This document shows positions 48,127-59,019 of a stretch of 64,000 nt of DNA, piece by piece. The stretch covers positions 1-64,000 of the forward strand of contig WHVA01000109.1 of NCBI GenBank assembly GCA_015179125.1. The letters are read 5' to 3'. This DNA is from Gautieria morchelliformis. Taxonomy: Eukaryota > Basidiomycota > Agaricomycetes > Gomphales > Gomphaceae. The position numbers were made by a program, and so were the translations under genes. A model generated the notes under the pieces. That model worked only from the letters and a program-made list of their open reading frames with translations, did no database searches and was not told where the DNA came from. Every line of letters starts with the position of its first letter. Position 1 is the stretch's first letter.

Positions 48127-49689
48127 TGTATGGGATCCTGCTTTGCCGGTCAAATAGGAGAAATTCCATGTATTTTCGAAATAGTGACCTTAAAATATAG
48201 CATACTGGTATTGCTATCATTGGGGATGAACTATTTAAACTTCCTCTAATTTCCTACCATTTTTTCGCCATTTCTAATGAAGTCTTTGGCTCAAAACACT
48301 TCTATTCTGTTGCAGCAGAGTTATGAATCCACAGGTATCCACAACTCTGCTTATTCAAACTCCGACGCGCGCGAGCCCGAACTCGAGCCTGTGGACACTC
48401 TACCGGTTTGGACTCAGCACTCTGGAAATGGCAATTTATTCCCAAGCCTCCACAACACAGTTTGTGCAATACAAACTCTGCCCAACCTATGCTACCATAG
48501 CAACAAGGCTATGTTAGGCTGTGCTGTGCCATAGCTACACTCACATTGGGTCCACAAGATACAACAATCTCTTGATAATTTAGCTAAGAATCCCCCATGG
48601 TCACATGACTATCACATGACCTCAAAAACAGCTCAAAGTCACCTGATCATCCACAGTCACCTGACAATCACCTGACCTCAAAGTCACCTGATTATCTACA
48701 GTCACCTGACAATCACCTGACCTCAAAGTCACCTGATTATCTACGGTCACCTGACAATCACATGACACCATCACATGACCTCAATCCAGCTTGAAGTCAC
48801 ATGACTTTCCTTCGTCACATGATAATCACATGAGCGTGGGAGTTGCTTACATACTCTTAGCTTTACTGTCACAGAGCTGTGACTTTAACCCAATATAGCA
48901 ATAGAACCTTCCACAGCCTTCCAATAGTTTCCAAACCTTTCCTGAAGCTTCTCTAAGCTTCCACAAGGTTCTTCACAGTAGTAGAAGCTTCTACAAGGTT
49001 CCTAGCAGTAGTTACATAAGCTAGATAGATGCAGTATAAATAGCCTGCAGTTTTAGCAGTGAATCAGCCAATACATCATCATCTACTATCCACGTACCTC
49101 CTGTGACTTGCCAAGATTGCACAGCTTACTAAGCTGCTAACCCCAGCTAGGGTTATTACACTTACTTAGTGTATTAATTCTCAGTTAAGTAGTTGCGTTT
49201 CTACTTAGCCACCCGGACTAACACTCCAGGTGAAATTCTGCAGAGTCTGACAATCGATTTCCTTGTCAATTAGCTCTCCAATACTCGAGACGAACTGATC
49301 AGTGACTTTCCTGTTCAGTGACTTTCACAAGTCACTTCTTAAACCCTAGTCGCTCGTTTAGTGCAGTGCATTGACGTTAATCGGGTCAGTCCACTTACAA
49401 ACTCTCCTGTGAAGCCATTCCTATCTTTTTGGAATACTTGGACCCCGATAGTCGTCCTCGAACCTACAGACTTTTAGTTTATTGTTCAGTGCTGCTAAGA
49501 AACGTATTGCCTTCCATCCGTATTAACTTGGACTAGTTTTTACGCGGATGGCAACCAAGGTACAAATATTAAATTATTTCCGGAGTTGTGCTGCAGCATT
49601 GTTTAATATTCTTTGAGTTTCGTATACGACACGTTCTGATAGACCAAAGTGTTAGCTCTGACACCAAGGTCTTGAAGGGTTCCAAAACA
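48127..49689 (+). mobile_element. Family-2 solo LTR, copy c
   Basis: From TGTATGGGATCC to GGGTTCCAAAACA with the perfect target duplication ATATC (48122-48126 and 49690-49694). TATAAATAG at 49035-49043 sets the strand. The U3 holds a dense TCAC(A/C)TGA array (48598-48835) not seen in copies a and b. Confidence 0.92.
48598..48835 (+). repeat. E-box-like TCACMTGA array in an LTR
   Basis: About 18 copies of TCACATGA or TCACCTGA in 240 bp, some arranged as ~50-bp higher-order units (CTCAAAGTCACCTGATTATC twice). CACATG and CACCTG are E-box variants. It lies about 200 bp upstream of the TATA box. Confidence 0.85.
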
Positions 49690-49762
49690 ATATCGGAACT
49701 ATTGGAGGGTCGGAATGCGAGCGGAACTACATGTCGGAAATCGGAACTGCATGGTCGTAACA

Positions 49763-50228
49763 CATGTATATTCTGCAGTTCAATTATCAGATGTCCATCT
49801 TGTGCAAAACTTGACCTCGCTGTGACTATCGTCTTGAGCCCTCTTCTATAAGACTATTTATTACCTTAGACCAGAGGAGGACTTGAGCACCACTGGTGAG
49901 TTTCCATACTTCACCTTCACTACTTTAGTCTTCATACCATTGTCGGTGCTGTCGGCAAAGGGCTCCGAAGGAGCACCTTCGTCAGCAAAAGGATTGTTAC
50001 TACTACACAACCTTTCCATGAGACCTTGTACGTTACATCATCAAGTATCATGGGCTATTTCGCTACAACTGTAGATAGGGCAAGCTCTGTCTGGGTAGCC
50101 CTCTTACCTTCTAAACATTTATTGGCTTAACCTTATTCGCCAAACTACACACTTCATTTCACAAGCTGTTCGGGCATTCACTGTGTTCACTAATACACGA
50201 TATTAACGCCTAAAATCCAATCTTGACA
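49763..50228 (+). mobile_element. Family-1 LTR, copy H (truncated)
   Basis: Only the R-U5 side remains, ending CCAATCTTGACA. The left end abuts the Gypsy LTR edge exactly, so the Gypsy element probably inserted into this LTR or a later deletion joined them. The hairpin is at 49953-49982. Confidence 0.75.
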
Positions 50229-50532
50229 CTTCTGTCAGTTTGATATGTCACATTTTAGATGTAGAGGGACATGGGTAGACAAACACTTTCAATAACTCTT
50301 TGTTTGCATCTGCTGGCTGGCTCTTTTAGAGTCAGACTTTCCTATCAAATGCTGGATTTCATCAAGAGAGGCTGTGAAGTCAAAAATATTCCACAAAATG
50401 ATTAGTTTCTGTCCACTGTTCTGTGAGATATATAGCTGCGTAGCAATGAGCAGCAACACAAACTGGTGCACAGCATGTCACTGAACCCTTGATGCATCAG
50501 TTGCCAGGCAGTCTACTTCCATAGCACAGTAC
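50229..50532. other. Non-coding flank of the hAT element
   Basis: Nothing recognised. It ends with the hAT target duplication AGTGCTCA at 50533. Confidence 0.35.
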
Positions 50533-50540
50533 AGTGCTCA

Positions 50541-51476
50541 TAGTGATGGGCACGGCCCGGCTCGGCCCCAAAGCCCGGGCTTGGGCCCGGCTTGCTCGGG
50601 CTCGGGCTTGCCAAATCCTGAGCCAGGCCCTTAACAGCCGGCCTGGCTCGGCTCGGGCTAAGCCCGGCTTGGGCCGCGGCCTGTTGGTGGGGAACTAGTA
50701 GATATGTATCGCACCTGTACCAACATGCGCACCCACATCGCCACCGCCCGCAGCGGTCGCGGCCGCCTCCCCTACACCAGCCGGCCCACCCCATGCACCC
50801 GCAGCCCCCATACGCACGTACGCAGCTGCATGTGCGCGCACACGCCCACCCATGCCCACCCGCACACACACCCGCACACACCCGCACACGCACACTGAGG
50901 AGCAAGGCTGCTCTCGCGCTCCTCGCGTGTACCTGCACATGCCACGTGACGTGCGTCAGCCGTGCCATAAGCCACGCGCGGTATTCAACCCTGCGCTGCA
51001 GGGCCAGGGGTGGGCGGCGCGGCCGCGCGGGGGTGCAGGAGGCAGCGAGAAGGGCTCGGTGGGTCCAGGTGTGAAGGAGAAGGAGGGGCTGGAGATGGGG
51101 CGGGGCTCTCGAGGCCCTGGTAGGGGCGATGGTGGGCGGAAGGAAAAGGTGAAGAGCCGGGCGGCGGCGGCGGCGGAAAAAGAGATCCTTTATGTAAGGC
51201 CACAATAACTACAATAGATGACATTCCATGACTAAAATCCTAAACTGGCAGTTCTAAGCCAGCTTACCGTAAGTAGAAGTATCCTTTCTGGCCACCGAAG
51301 ATCCTATGGTTCGGGCGCCTATGAGGCCGCGGCTTCCGGGCTCGGCTCGGGCTTGTCAAAACCTGAGCCAGGCCCGGAAGCCCGGCGCACCAACGGCTTG
51401 GGCCTGGCCTGGCTCGGGTTTTTGGCGGCTCGGCTCGGGCTAAGCCGCGGCCTGGGCCGGGCCGTGCCCATCACTA
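50541..51476. mobile_element. Non-autonomous hAT element with 21-bp TIRs and 8-bp TSD
   Basis: Both ends read TAGTGATGGGCACGGCCCGG (21 bp identical with the next C), at 50541-50561 and 51456-51476. Both sides are flanked by the perfect 8-bp duplication AGTGCTCA. Subterminal regions are dense in GCCCGGGCT, GCTCGGGCT and AGCCCGAGCC motifs, as is usual for hAT transposase binding. The 936-bp interior holds only GC-rich low-complexity frames and a CACACCCG run near 50860, with no transposase. Confidence 0.95.
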
Positions 51477-51484
51477 AGTGCTCA

Positions 51485-52556
51485 ACTCATGCCAGCTGCC
51501 CATGTTTGAGCATGAAGAGCTAATGGCAGTGTCTAACCATGGATAAATTTGTCCCAATTCAAGTATTTGGCAGTTTGATTTTTGCTTCCACATTTGCACA
51601 AAGAGCACTCTTCACTTTCAGCACTACTTAGCAGCACAGACGACTTCCAAGTGTATATTATCTTATTATCTTATTTTTGCACCAGGACTGCCTGGAAAGA
51701 AGGCACAGCTTGACCAATTACCCAACACTCCACCTAGGTTCTACCGCAGTGGATGGTGACTTCTAGAGTGTGAATCGGACATTATTGAAAGTCACACGCT
51801 TAGTGTGATTTGCTCTGTCAGTCACAGACACACTTGTGTGATTTCCCTTTATCAACTTGTGATAGGGTTGTTGGAGTACTGCGAGCGCTAGAAGCTACTA
51901 GAACATTAGTAAGGGTGCTCTCAAGGTGTTTAAGTCAAGCCACCGTAGTTAGATTTCCTTACATGTTTGACAGAGCTCAGACAAATGCGAAATCACTCTT
52001 TGTTAACTCTCAAGGTCCACTCCAAAAACTTAACAAGGGTTTGTAGTTCCAAAGAGAACAAGGTGAGGATCCCCTTACCTCAGCAACAAAACTATATAGC
52101 TGCTGAGCAAACCAATCTATTGGTCATGGACGCAAGTGGGGAAGCATGCCATATGAACTCAGAAACGAGGAGAAAGGGGAAATGGACAGAGCAGGTGAAG
52201 GTAAAGGATAAAAGAGACCAATGGGTTGTCCCCTGACATGACCTTTTAATCTGCAATGGATTGGCTTCAGCCACCTGGCCAGGGGCCTTGGCAATGGAAT
52301 CCTGGGAGAGATCATATATTGTTGTCTATTTCAATACCCCAGAGTTCACCCATCTGCTCTGGTTCAAAATGTAGAGGGATAACTGGATGACAAGGGGAGG
52401 GATTGAGCCTTATAATAATTGTCGTCGGGAGCGAGTAGGTCTGTGAATTTAGCTGTGCCACACATGGGGTCACTAAGCCAGTTTACCATCTCATCCAAAT
52501 CAAATTCAAACGGCATACCACTGTGTTGTGAGCTGATAACCCTGCGACATGTAGCG
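51485..52556. other. Repeat-rich region without a supported gene
   Basis: A short frame at 51967-52236 (NYIAAEQTNLLVMDASGEAC) looks like a gag fragment but I cannot place it. TGTAGAGGGA occurs at 50260 and 52370, perhaps marking an old LTR element around the hAT copy. Confidence 0.35.
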
Positions 52557-53057
52557 TCAATGGAGATTGTCTTTGTGAACCCAACCAGTATTGTCCAGTA
52601 TCCGGCTGCCCGGCGTCACCGCGTCAACCAGAATCTCCCTGCCTTTGATTCCCTCCCTTGCTCGGACACGGGCATCGAAGTTGGTATCATGGATGGGTGC
52701 TTTTGCACTAGGAGGAGGGAGAGAGATCCTTTGTATAGCACCTTTGTAGGTGGAGGTGGATTCCGTTAGGCTGACAGTTGAAGTCGCTGCTGAGTCTGCA
52801 GATGACGCAGTGGTTATTTCTCGAGTGGCTGCTGTGGTGATCTCTGCGATTTTCTTCGAGGGGGCGGTTGCTGCCTCAGTGGCGGATGTGGGTGGTAGTG
52901 TCCCGCGCCGTGGCCAACAAAGCTTCAGTCCGGTCAGCCATGTCACATGGTCATCAATGACGGGCATTTCGCATCGGCATCGATCAAGATGTGCGAGGAT
53001 GAGGGTGATCGATCTCAGTGCATTGTTGACTTGGAGAGAGATGTTGGGCAGTGTCAC
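52557..53057 (-). pseudogene. Retroelement ORF1-like fragment
   Basis: A 166-codon frame with SLPPPSAKAPIHDTNFDARV, then RAREGIKGREILVDAVTPGS, resembling the ORF1/gag head of fungal LINE-type elements. The upstream end (plus side) stops at the edge of the segmental duplication. No RT is nearby. Family assignment is a memory-based impression only. Confidence 0.4.
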
Positions 53058-54905
53058 TATGCATTCCCGCGCAGGTTCTCTGCGTTTAACAAAAACTACT
53101 AAATCTAAGGCGAAATCTCTCTATGCTCCCATGCAGTGTCGAGACAGCAACGGACGAGGATGACCCACCAAAGGGAAAGGTATAATTCCTCATGCTCTTT
53201 GTCACCCTTCACACTCGTTTCAATTCCACACCTGTGGCCTTCCCGTTATGCCGACTCGTATGTGACTCTGTATCTAAAACGAATTCCTGATCATTGAACG
53301 ATGCTTACTCGGTGTTGTCCTGCTGTGATCTGGACAAATCCCAAATACGACAGTGATCAAACACTACTGACTCCCCAGTCCTCCCCCAGCATTTCGTTGC
53401 TTCTTCCGTCTGTTTCATCGGCCAACAGCCTAGCTGCTTCTGCCCCGGCAATAGGGAGACAAAGGCGCTGCTTCCCGTCCGGTAGCGGATAAGGCGTATG
53501 CGTTGGAATGACGCCTACTTGCTTAAGAGCCCCAGCCTGGTCCCACCAAATATGTTCATGATAGAGGCGGTCTCCACGCACGTTGACAACACTCATCATC
53601 GGGATAGCTACCTTTCGTCCGGAAGGAGGTACGCCAGGAAGGAGCCAATCTACGATTCTGTCGTGAGTCATAGTGCAGATGAATTCGTCTGCGAGGCCCG
53701 GTGGGGATATCGAGATTTGTAAAATATCAGTGCGACAAGCGGGCAGATCGAGTCGGACTAACCAATGATTCTATCAGCGCCGACTGTTCGCGAAACGGGC
53801 TCGAGAGCCGTATCGGTCGGGTTTCTATGAACTCTAAATCGGTTTATCTTGGTAGATCAATCAGGGGACGCACGAAAAGATGAAATGATCTCGATAAAAG
53901 GCCGAAAGTTCTTTCCGCCCCATTCCGCCGGTCATCTACCAGTTAACTATGGTCAACGATCTAAAAAGGTCGTCTCCGGTGATTGCTAACCGTTGGCACA
54001 TGGTTAACATAAGGTTCTGCCTACAGAGAGATTACGTGCTGTACGGATCTCTAGATTAAACAGAAAGCAGACGTACCACCATTGTCCCCATTGTCTTGGC
54101 GACACTCCTTACCTCAAATTCGAAATACGTATGCTCGTCCCATATCGCCTCTATGTCAAAGTAAGGACCTCGACAGTGTTTTCTTAAGAAAACCAGGCTT
54201 CGGGTGTGGGAGAGCGCCGCCGATCCTGCATGGTAGTGTGGGCCATGAGGCAGGACGAAGAATGTTCCTGAAGTTGGATACTTGTGAGAGGAAATGGTAG
54301 GTGTATTGTGATACCCATGTTGTTGCGTTTCGGGAATGTGACTAAGAAGAGGCACTGGACTTTCTTGAGAATGGGCGCCGTAGGACACTATGCATACAAG
54401 GCGCGGCTCTCCCGGCATGGCGTTCAAAACAGGTAAGAGGTTTTGAGGGTCATATACTGATGGAGCAGAGCGGAACAATGCGTTGGTTTTTCTAAGTGCT
54501 CATAAAGCGATTGCATCATACCAAGGACGCCGATTTTGTCTTTGATGTCAACTTCATCTTGCTTAGCAAGGGCGGCAACAGCAAGGCGCAGGCCTTCCTC
54601 CACGGTTAAATCACCGCCACTGGTGATTCCGACAACGGCGAAGCCTTCTTCCGCCCATTTCTGTACGGGTGCTGGGTCAAGGATTTTCCTTGCACGCGGT
54701 GAATCGACCTGATGATCCAGCGGAGGCAGAAAGACTATTAGCCCTGGACCATGACCTCGTCGGGAGAGTGGGGGCTGGAGAACAATGCTTGGTGCTAAGG
54801 TAACCAGAGGAGCCGAAGGTAAGGGAACAGGTTGCTCATCAGGAGATTTGGGGTCATAGGCTGTGGGAGCCATGTTGATACTGTAGTACTGTAGTACTGT
54901 AGTGC
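53056..54905. repeat. Segmental duplication, copy 2 (partner 20606-22440)
   Basis: Co-linear and same orientation as copy 1. The left break lies within the last exon of the coiled-coil gene (CTATGCATTCCCGCGCAGG). The right break is at the AGTACTGTAGTACTGTAGT repeat. It brings a truncated 3' end of the coiled-coil gene plus a full hydrolase-like gene. Confidence 0.92.
53357..54873 (-). CDS. Dienelactone-hydrolase-like / SnoaL-like fusion protein, copy 2
   Basis: Start MAPTAYDPKSPDEQPVPLPS. All splice sites and exons seen in copy 1 are kept: QKWAEEGFAVVGITSGGD, YDPQNLLPVLNA, LVCIVSYGAHSQESPVPLLS, MTGGMGRKELSAFYRDHFIF, PVSRTVGADRII, DEFICTMTHDRIVDWLLPGV, VRGDRLYHEHIWWDQAGALK, ending GEDWGVSSV. 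Differences between copies are scattered and keep the frame, suggesting both are or were under selection. Its promoter is only duplicated to about 30 bp upstream of the ATG, so expression may differ. As in copy 1, no hydrolase nucleophile motif is evident. Confidence 0.82.
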
Positions 54906-55702
54906 TTTGCACGGGGCCGCCTGGCGACACGAGAATCGGAGTGATGTTGATTCCTCACGGTACAGCGGGATCAAATGCCGGAGCCAGTTGCAGGCTGGAA
55001 AACATACATAAATAAATGCACGCGAAGGTCACTAGTTGTTATTAGCATGGGCTGAATGAGCTGCGTATGTGACAGTTCCACAAAGTGTCTGCTAAGGGAC
55101 ACGTACCGGGCACATGCACATTTATGAAAGCGTTGAAGCGGTTCTGTATCATCACTGGCGGGTACGTACAGCTCGATCGACCTTACTCATTCCGTACCAA
55201 GCACACGTCTTTGATGCCCGCAGCACATGCACAGATTTCAGTTCCACCCGCTGAGTGGTGGGAATTCACATGTACATATACGTAGATCATGTCTCGCCCA
55301 GCATTGTCGTTGCACGTCGTGCTCAGACATGTTAGGTCTGAGGAGAAACAAGTATGAGACTCACTCTCGATCGACTACCAGTACTGAGTACTGAGTTTTA
55401 CATATGGTAGATCGCATACACAGGAGGATCAATGAGGACTTATCTCATGGATGCAAGGCTCTCCAACTGGAAAATTGCGGGAAAGCTGTGCGCAGGCACC
55501 AGGCACTTGTACTTTCCTGTCTTATTCATAGTTTCCGAGACACTCCCCCGTGCCACTTCCCGGCGTATTTCCAGAGCAAGGCGTCCGCCGGCATCGGCCC
55601 TAACTCTACTTTAGGGACAGCAAGTCCGAGTCGGAGTTGAAGTCGCCGGCGCCGCTGATCGGAGTTCCAGCTCATACTTAACCTTTGGAATTGTCACCGC
55701 TA
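54906..55702. other. Intergenic region, nothing recognised
   Basis: It lies between copy 2 of the hydrolase-like gene and the UTP7 stop. Short frames only, without family resemblance. Confidence 0.4.
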
Positions 55703-58215
55703 TCACTTCCCCCTAAATCGATCTAACGCAGATGGCCGAGTCGGCAACGCGCCCTCCAGCCCCTCAACCTGCCTTTTTTCCTGTTCTCTGGCTTGCTTGC
55801 GTTCCTCCCGATGTTTCTCCAGCTTCTCTCGGATCGCAATCTAAATTAGAGGAAATGAGTGGCTTCCAGCGCCACCAAATGGCCAACTTACGGTAGACGG
55901 TTCAATGACGTTCTTCCGCTTCTTCTTCAGATATCGTTTTAACGCCTTGCCCTTACCTCGCATTTTCATCTTCTCCTTCTCAACCCTTTTGTCCGTCTTG
56001 GCCCCCATCATCTCATTGCTATATTCCTCCTCGCTTTCTTCCATTACTTCAGTCTCGTCCGCTTTACCCTGCACCCTGAGACGCTCAAGACGTGGCAAAT
56101 TCCGGAAGGGCATGCCACTCGAGATGGGAACTTTCCGCCGTCCATTTTCGTCTGAACCTGCCGTTGTGTTTGTGTATGCCAACTTGGATGGGGGGGCAAG
56201 GGACCCGACAAAGTCGGGATCGAGCGTTATCATGTCCGGTTGAATCTATGGGGAATAGTTCGTGGGCAGTCAGATTGAAGTATTGCAGACAGACGACGGT
56301 ATACCTTGTCCAATAGGCCCCGGACCTCTCTTTCAGCACGTCGTTTTGTATTCTCGAACGGATCTGCCTCAGCACTGTCGAAGTTGGGTTCTCCCGCGCC
56401 CGGTACCAAGATCGTAGAAATACCTTTGCCGTGACCTGAATGGTTTTTAAATACCGCTACCAGGAAGAACGTGTCGGTCTATAAGAGCACGCACCGATAG
56501 CCAGGACATCCTGAAACGGCTCGAATCTCAGCGATGAGGTAGGTTTGGAGCCAGAAGGGAGCGGGTGTGTGAGATAGAGAGGGGGGAGAGCGGGGATGGA
56601 ATGAGGTGATTGGATAGTCGGGGAGGTGTAGGTCTATAAACGAATGCGGTGGTTAGTGGCATGTCAGAAACTTGAAGCACGGAGACCCACGTTCACCGTG
56701 CCGCCAGATGCAACGGCCAGCACGCCCCGCTGACTCCACTCAAGAGCGGAAGCAGGGCCTGACCGAGGCGACCATTCTCGAACGGGGGAAGCATAATTGC
56801 GGGAGTCCCAGACCTGTTTCGTCATTAATGTGGCTCGGCCACTGAAGAAGGAACCTATCACCTTTACTCTACCATCCATACCACCTGTCGCCAAATAGCG
56901 ACCGCCCGATGAGGGATCCACAGACAGAGCTGTGATCGGCCCCAGGTGGGCCAGAAGTCGAACGTGAGGGGTCGTCGAAGACGGTGTCCATAGCGTCACA
57001 GTACCTGAGAGACCCGATTATGAATCAGAAAATTGGGCGAACATCATGGTCGCTGCGAATTTGAAGCATAACGCCATGTCCATCAACACACCGTTTCCTG
57101 CTCCCCAATAAACAACTGCATTGTGCGTATTCTGAGAAAGTGCCGTTGGAGGTCCAAGCTTAGGGCGATGCTGTGCTACGATAGTTCCCATGGACGTATC
57201 AAGGTACGATAATGTTCCCGGCAGACCCTAAAACCGCGACTTGTTAACTGCGGTGATGGCCAAGAAGGTCGGCAGAATGGTACACACCGCACACACGAGA
57301 AGCCAGTGATACGGCAGAAATTCTAAGAATGCCGGTTCTATCAAGGCAGACAGGCGATGTAGTTCGACCAGATTCTGATCGTAGATGAATGCATGACGTG
57401 ACTGCGCAACAGCCACATGATGGTGGGAGTGCAAATATCTGCAACATTCTCCACCAAGAATTCCATGGATAAGCTAGACGTACTCACGTTACGTCCCTGC
57501 ATGTCTCTTTAAGTTGAATTTCTGCGTGAACACTGCCTGTCATCCAATCCACGCTCGCGAGGCGACCTCTTCTCCCCACCATGACGGTATGGCGCCCATT
57601 CCTGGTCCAGCGTGTCTTGAATCCTCCACCAGCCCCGCCGTCCAGGACAAGCTCTCTCCGACCAGCAGCCGCTTCTCTGCCAACGCCCTCATTTTGCAAA
57701 AGATCCCCTTGCGTAACTTTCCAAGTACGATCAAGGGGGTCGGTTGCTTCAATGAGACCCGCAGATGTGGGTAGGAGCAGGGCTGCGTCGGTAACCTGCA
57801 TTGAGCGAGTGGCGGCTAGCGAGCGATGAGAACTCAACCGCGCTTTCAGTTTTTTATCTGAGATATGGGGGAATGCATCCTTCTCCTGCTCCTGCTTTCG
57901 TTTGACCTGGGTCGACGGATCGGGAGGAGGCAAAAGCGAGGGAGGAATAGTCGTTCGTCGCGCGACAGAAGAAAGTGTAGCATCGGGAATAGAAACGGTC
58001 TCAGATACGTTCCGGTCTTTCCCTTTAGAATGGCGGGATCGAGCTTGAGATTTGGGACTGCGAGAGCTCACTTTGGCGGGACGAGATTTGACCACACCGT
58101 GAGTGCCTGAGGCTGAGGAGGACGATTTGCGTTTTTTGGTCAGTGGGAGAATGGCGTCAGCTCGTGAGATGAGTGCCTCCATGTTCACCTCGCCCACGCT
58201 AGCCTCCTGTTGCAA
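55703..58215 (-). CDS. UTP7: U3 snoRNP / small-subunit processome WD40 protein Utp7 (WDR46/BING4)
   Basis: Nucleolar WD40 protein needed for 18S rRNA maturation. Start at [20 protein letters not shown] or the inner MEALISRAD (58182). The N-region is basic ([23 protein letters not shown]). The propeller reads [86 protein letters not shown], and [19 protein letters not shown]. The BING4 C-terminal domain follows: [34 protein letters not shown], and [18 protein letters not shown]. The tail is [39 protein letters not shown], ending [11 protein letters not shown]. Several introns of 50-75 bp. A good full-length model of about 560-580 residues. Confidence 0.9.
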
Positions 58216-58330
58216 CGTGAAATCGGTAGAAAGTACTGTCGCTTGGAAAAATCAATCTGGGTCACGTGACATCGCGTCTATACTTAAAGAATTGGTGTTA
58301 TGGCGGTAATAGGCGATCGGGAACGCCAGG

Positions 58331-58411
58331 GTGCCCATCGATTAGTGGTTAAATCACCTCGTTGTGGTTTTGTGACCCGAGGAGCCCCGCGTTCGACTCG
58401 CGGTGGGCACA
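58331..58411 (+). tRNA. tRNA-His (GTG), with ~9-nt intron
   Basis: Acceptor GTGCCCA/TGGGCAC; D arm GATTAGTGGTTAAATC; anticodon stem CCTCG/CGAGG with loop TTGTGG then a 9-nt intron TTTTGTGAC one base after the anticodon; T arm with GTTCGAC. Discriminator A. The T5 terminator is at 58415-58419. Confidence 0.9.
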
Positions 58412-58414
58412 CAC

Positions 58415-58419
58415 TTTTT
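58415..58419 (+). terminator. Pol III T-run after tRNA-His
   Basis: TTTTT begins 4 nt after the mature 3' end. Confidence 0.8.
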
Positions 58420-59019
58420 GACTCCTTCATAGCCAACACCGGAACGCAAACTTACAATGTGGTTTGCCTTTTCCTTTTTGCGGACCGCGCGTCTCCCGTA
58501 GAAGACAGCATGGCAACCCTAAAAGATTATTCCATCAGTAGCCAACCACGCCCATCATACCGAATCAAAACTGGCAGGCAGCGTCCAGAATTGTCAGTGA
58601 CACGCTTGCTGCAGTACTTCTATCCCCACGCATCACACCATCTATCAAGATACTGGAACACTGCCAACTGATCCACGGAAGGTGCCTGCCACGGTTCGCT
58701 CCCGGTAGCTGTTCATTTCCGACCAATCGATACCGATGTTGCCAATCGTGCATTTCTAAACATACCCTGAGAGTTTACGAGGATACCGCGGGATCAATCG
58801 ACGATGCTATAATTATATATGATCAGAGAATCTGGGGTACTGGGGGGCTAGCAGCACGGTGGCATTTGGACAATATATCAAGATGTGAGTGTAATGAGGG
58901 AGAGAATGCAGATAAACACAGTCCGAAAGATGTGCGTTGATATTTTGGCTACAGCGCTGGCCCCAAACCTGAGGGTGGGAGGCCAATGGCTATGGGACTG
59001 AGATAACGTAGAGCGATGC

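Larger units (their letters stand above)
46290..49762 (-). mobile_element. Gypsy 5' LTR (family 3) carrying two nested solo LTRs
   Basis: Minus-sense start TGTTACGACCATGCAG at 49762 and end ATATGTAACA at 46290, immediately upstream of gag. Removing copy G (46691-47936), copy c (48127-49689) and one target duplication each leaves about 654 bp, matching the 662-bp copy at 26808-27469. Confidence 0.8.

Noticed and set aside
48598..48835. CRISPR-like array
   Set aside because: Units are 8-bp words with irregular spacing inside a retrotransposon LTR of a eukaryote; no spacer-repeat structure.
50513..51205. 230-codon minus-strand ORF in the hAT element
   Set aside because: GC-rich low complexity; overlaps TIR and subterminal repeats; no transposase motifs.
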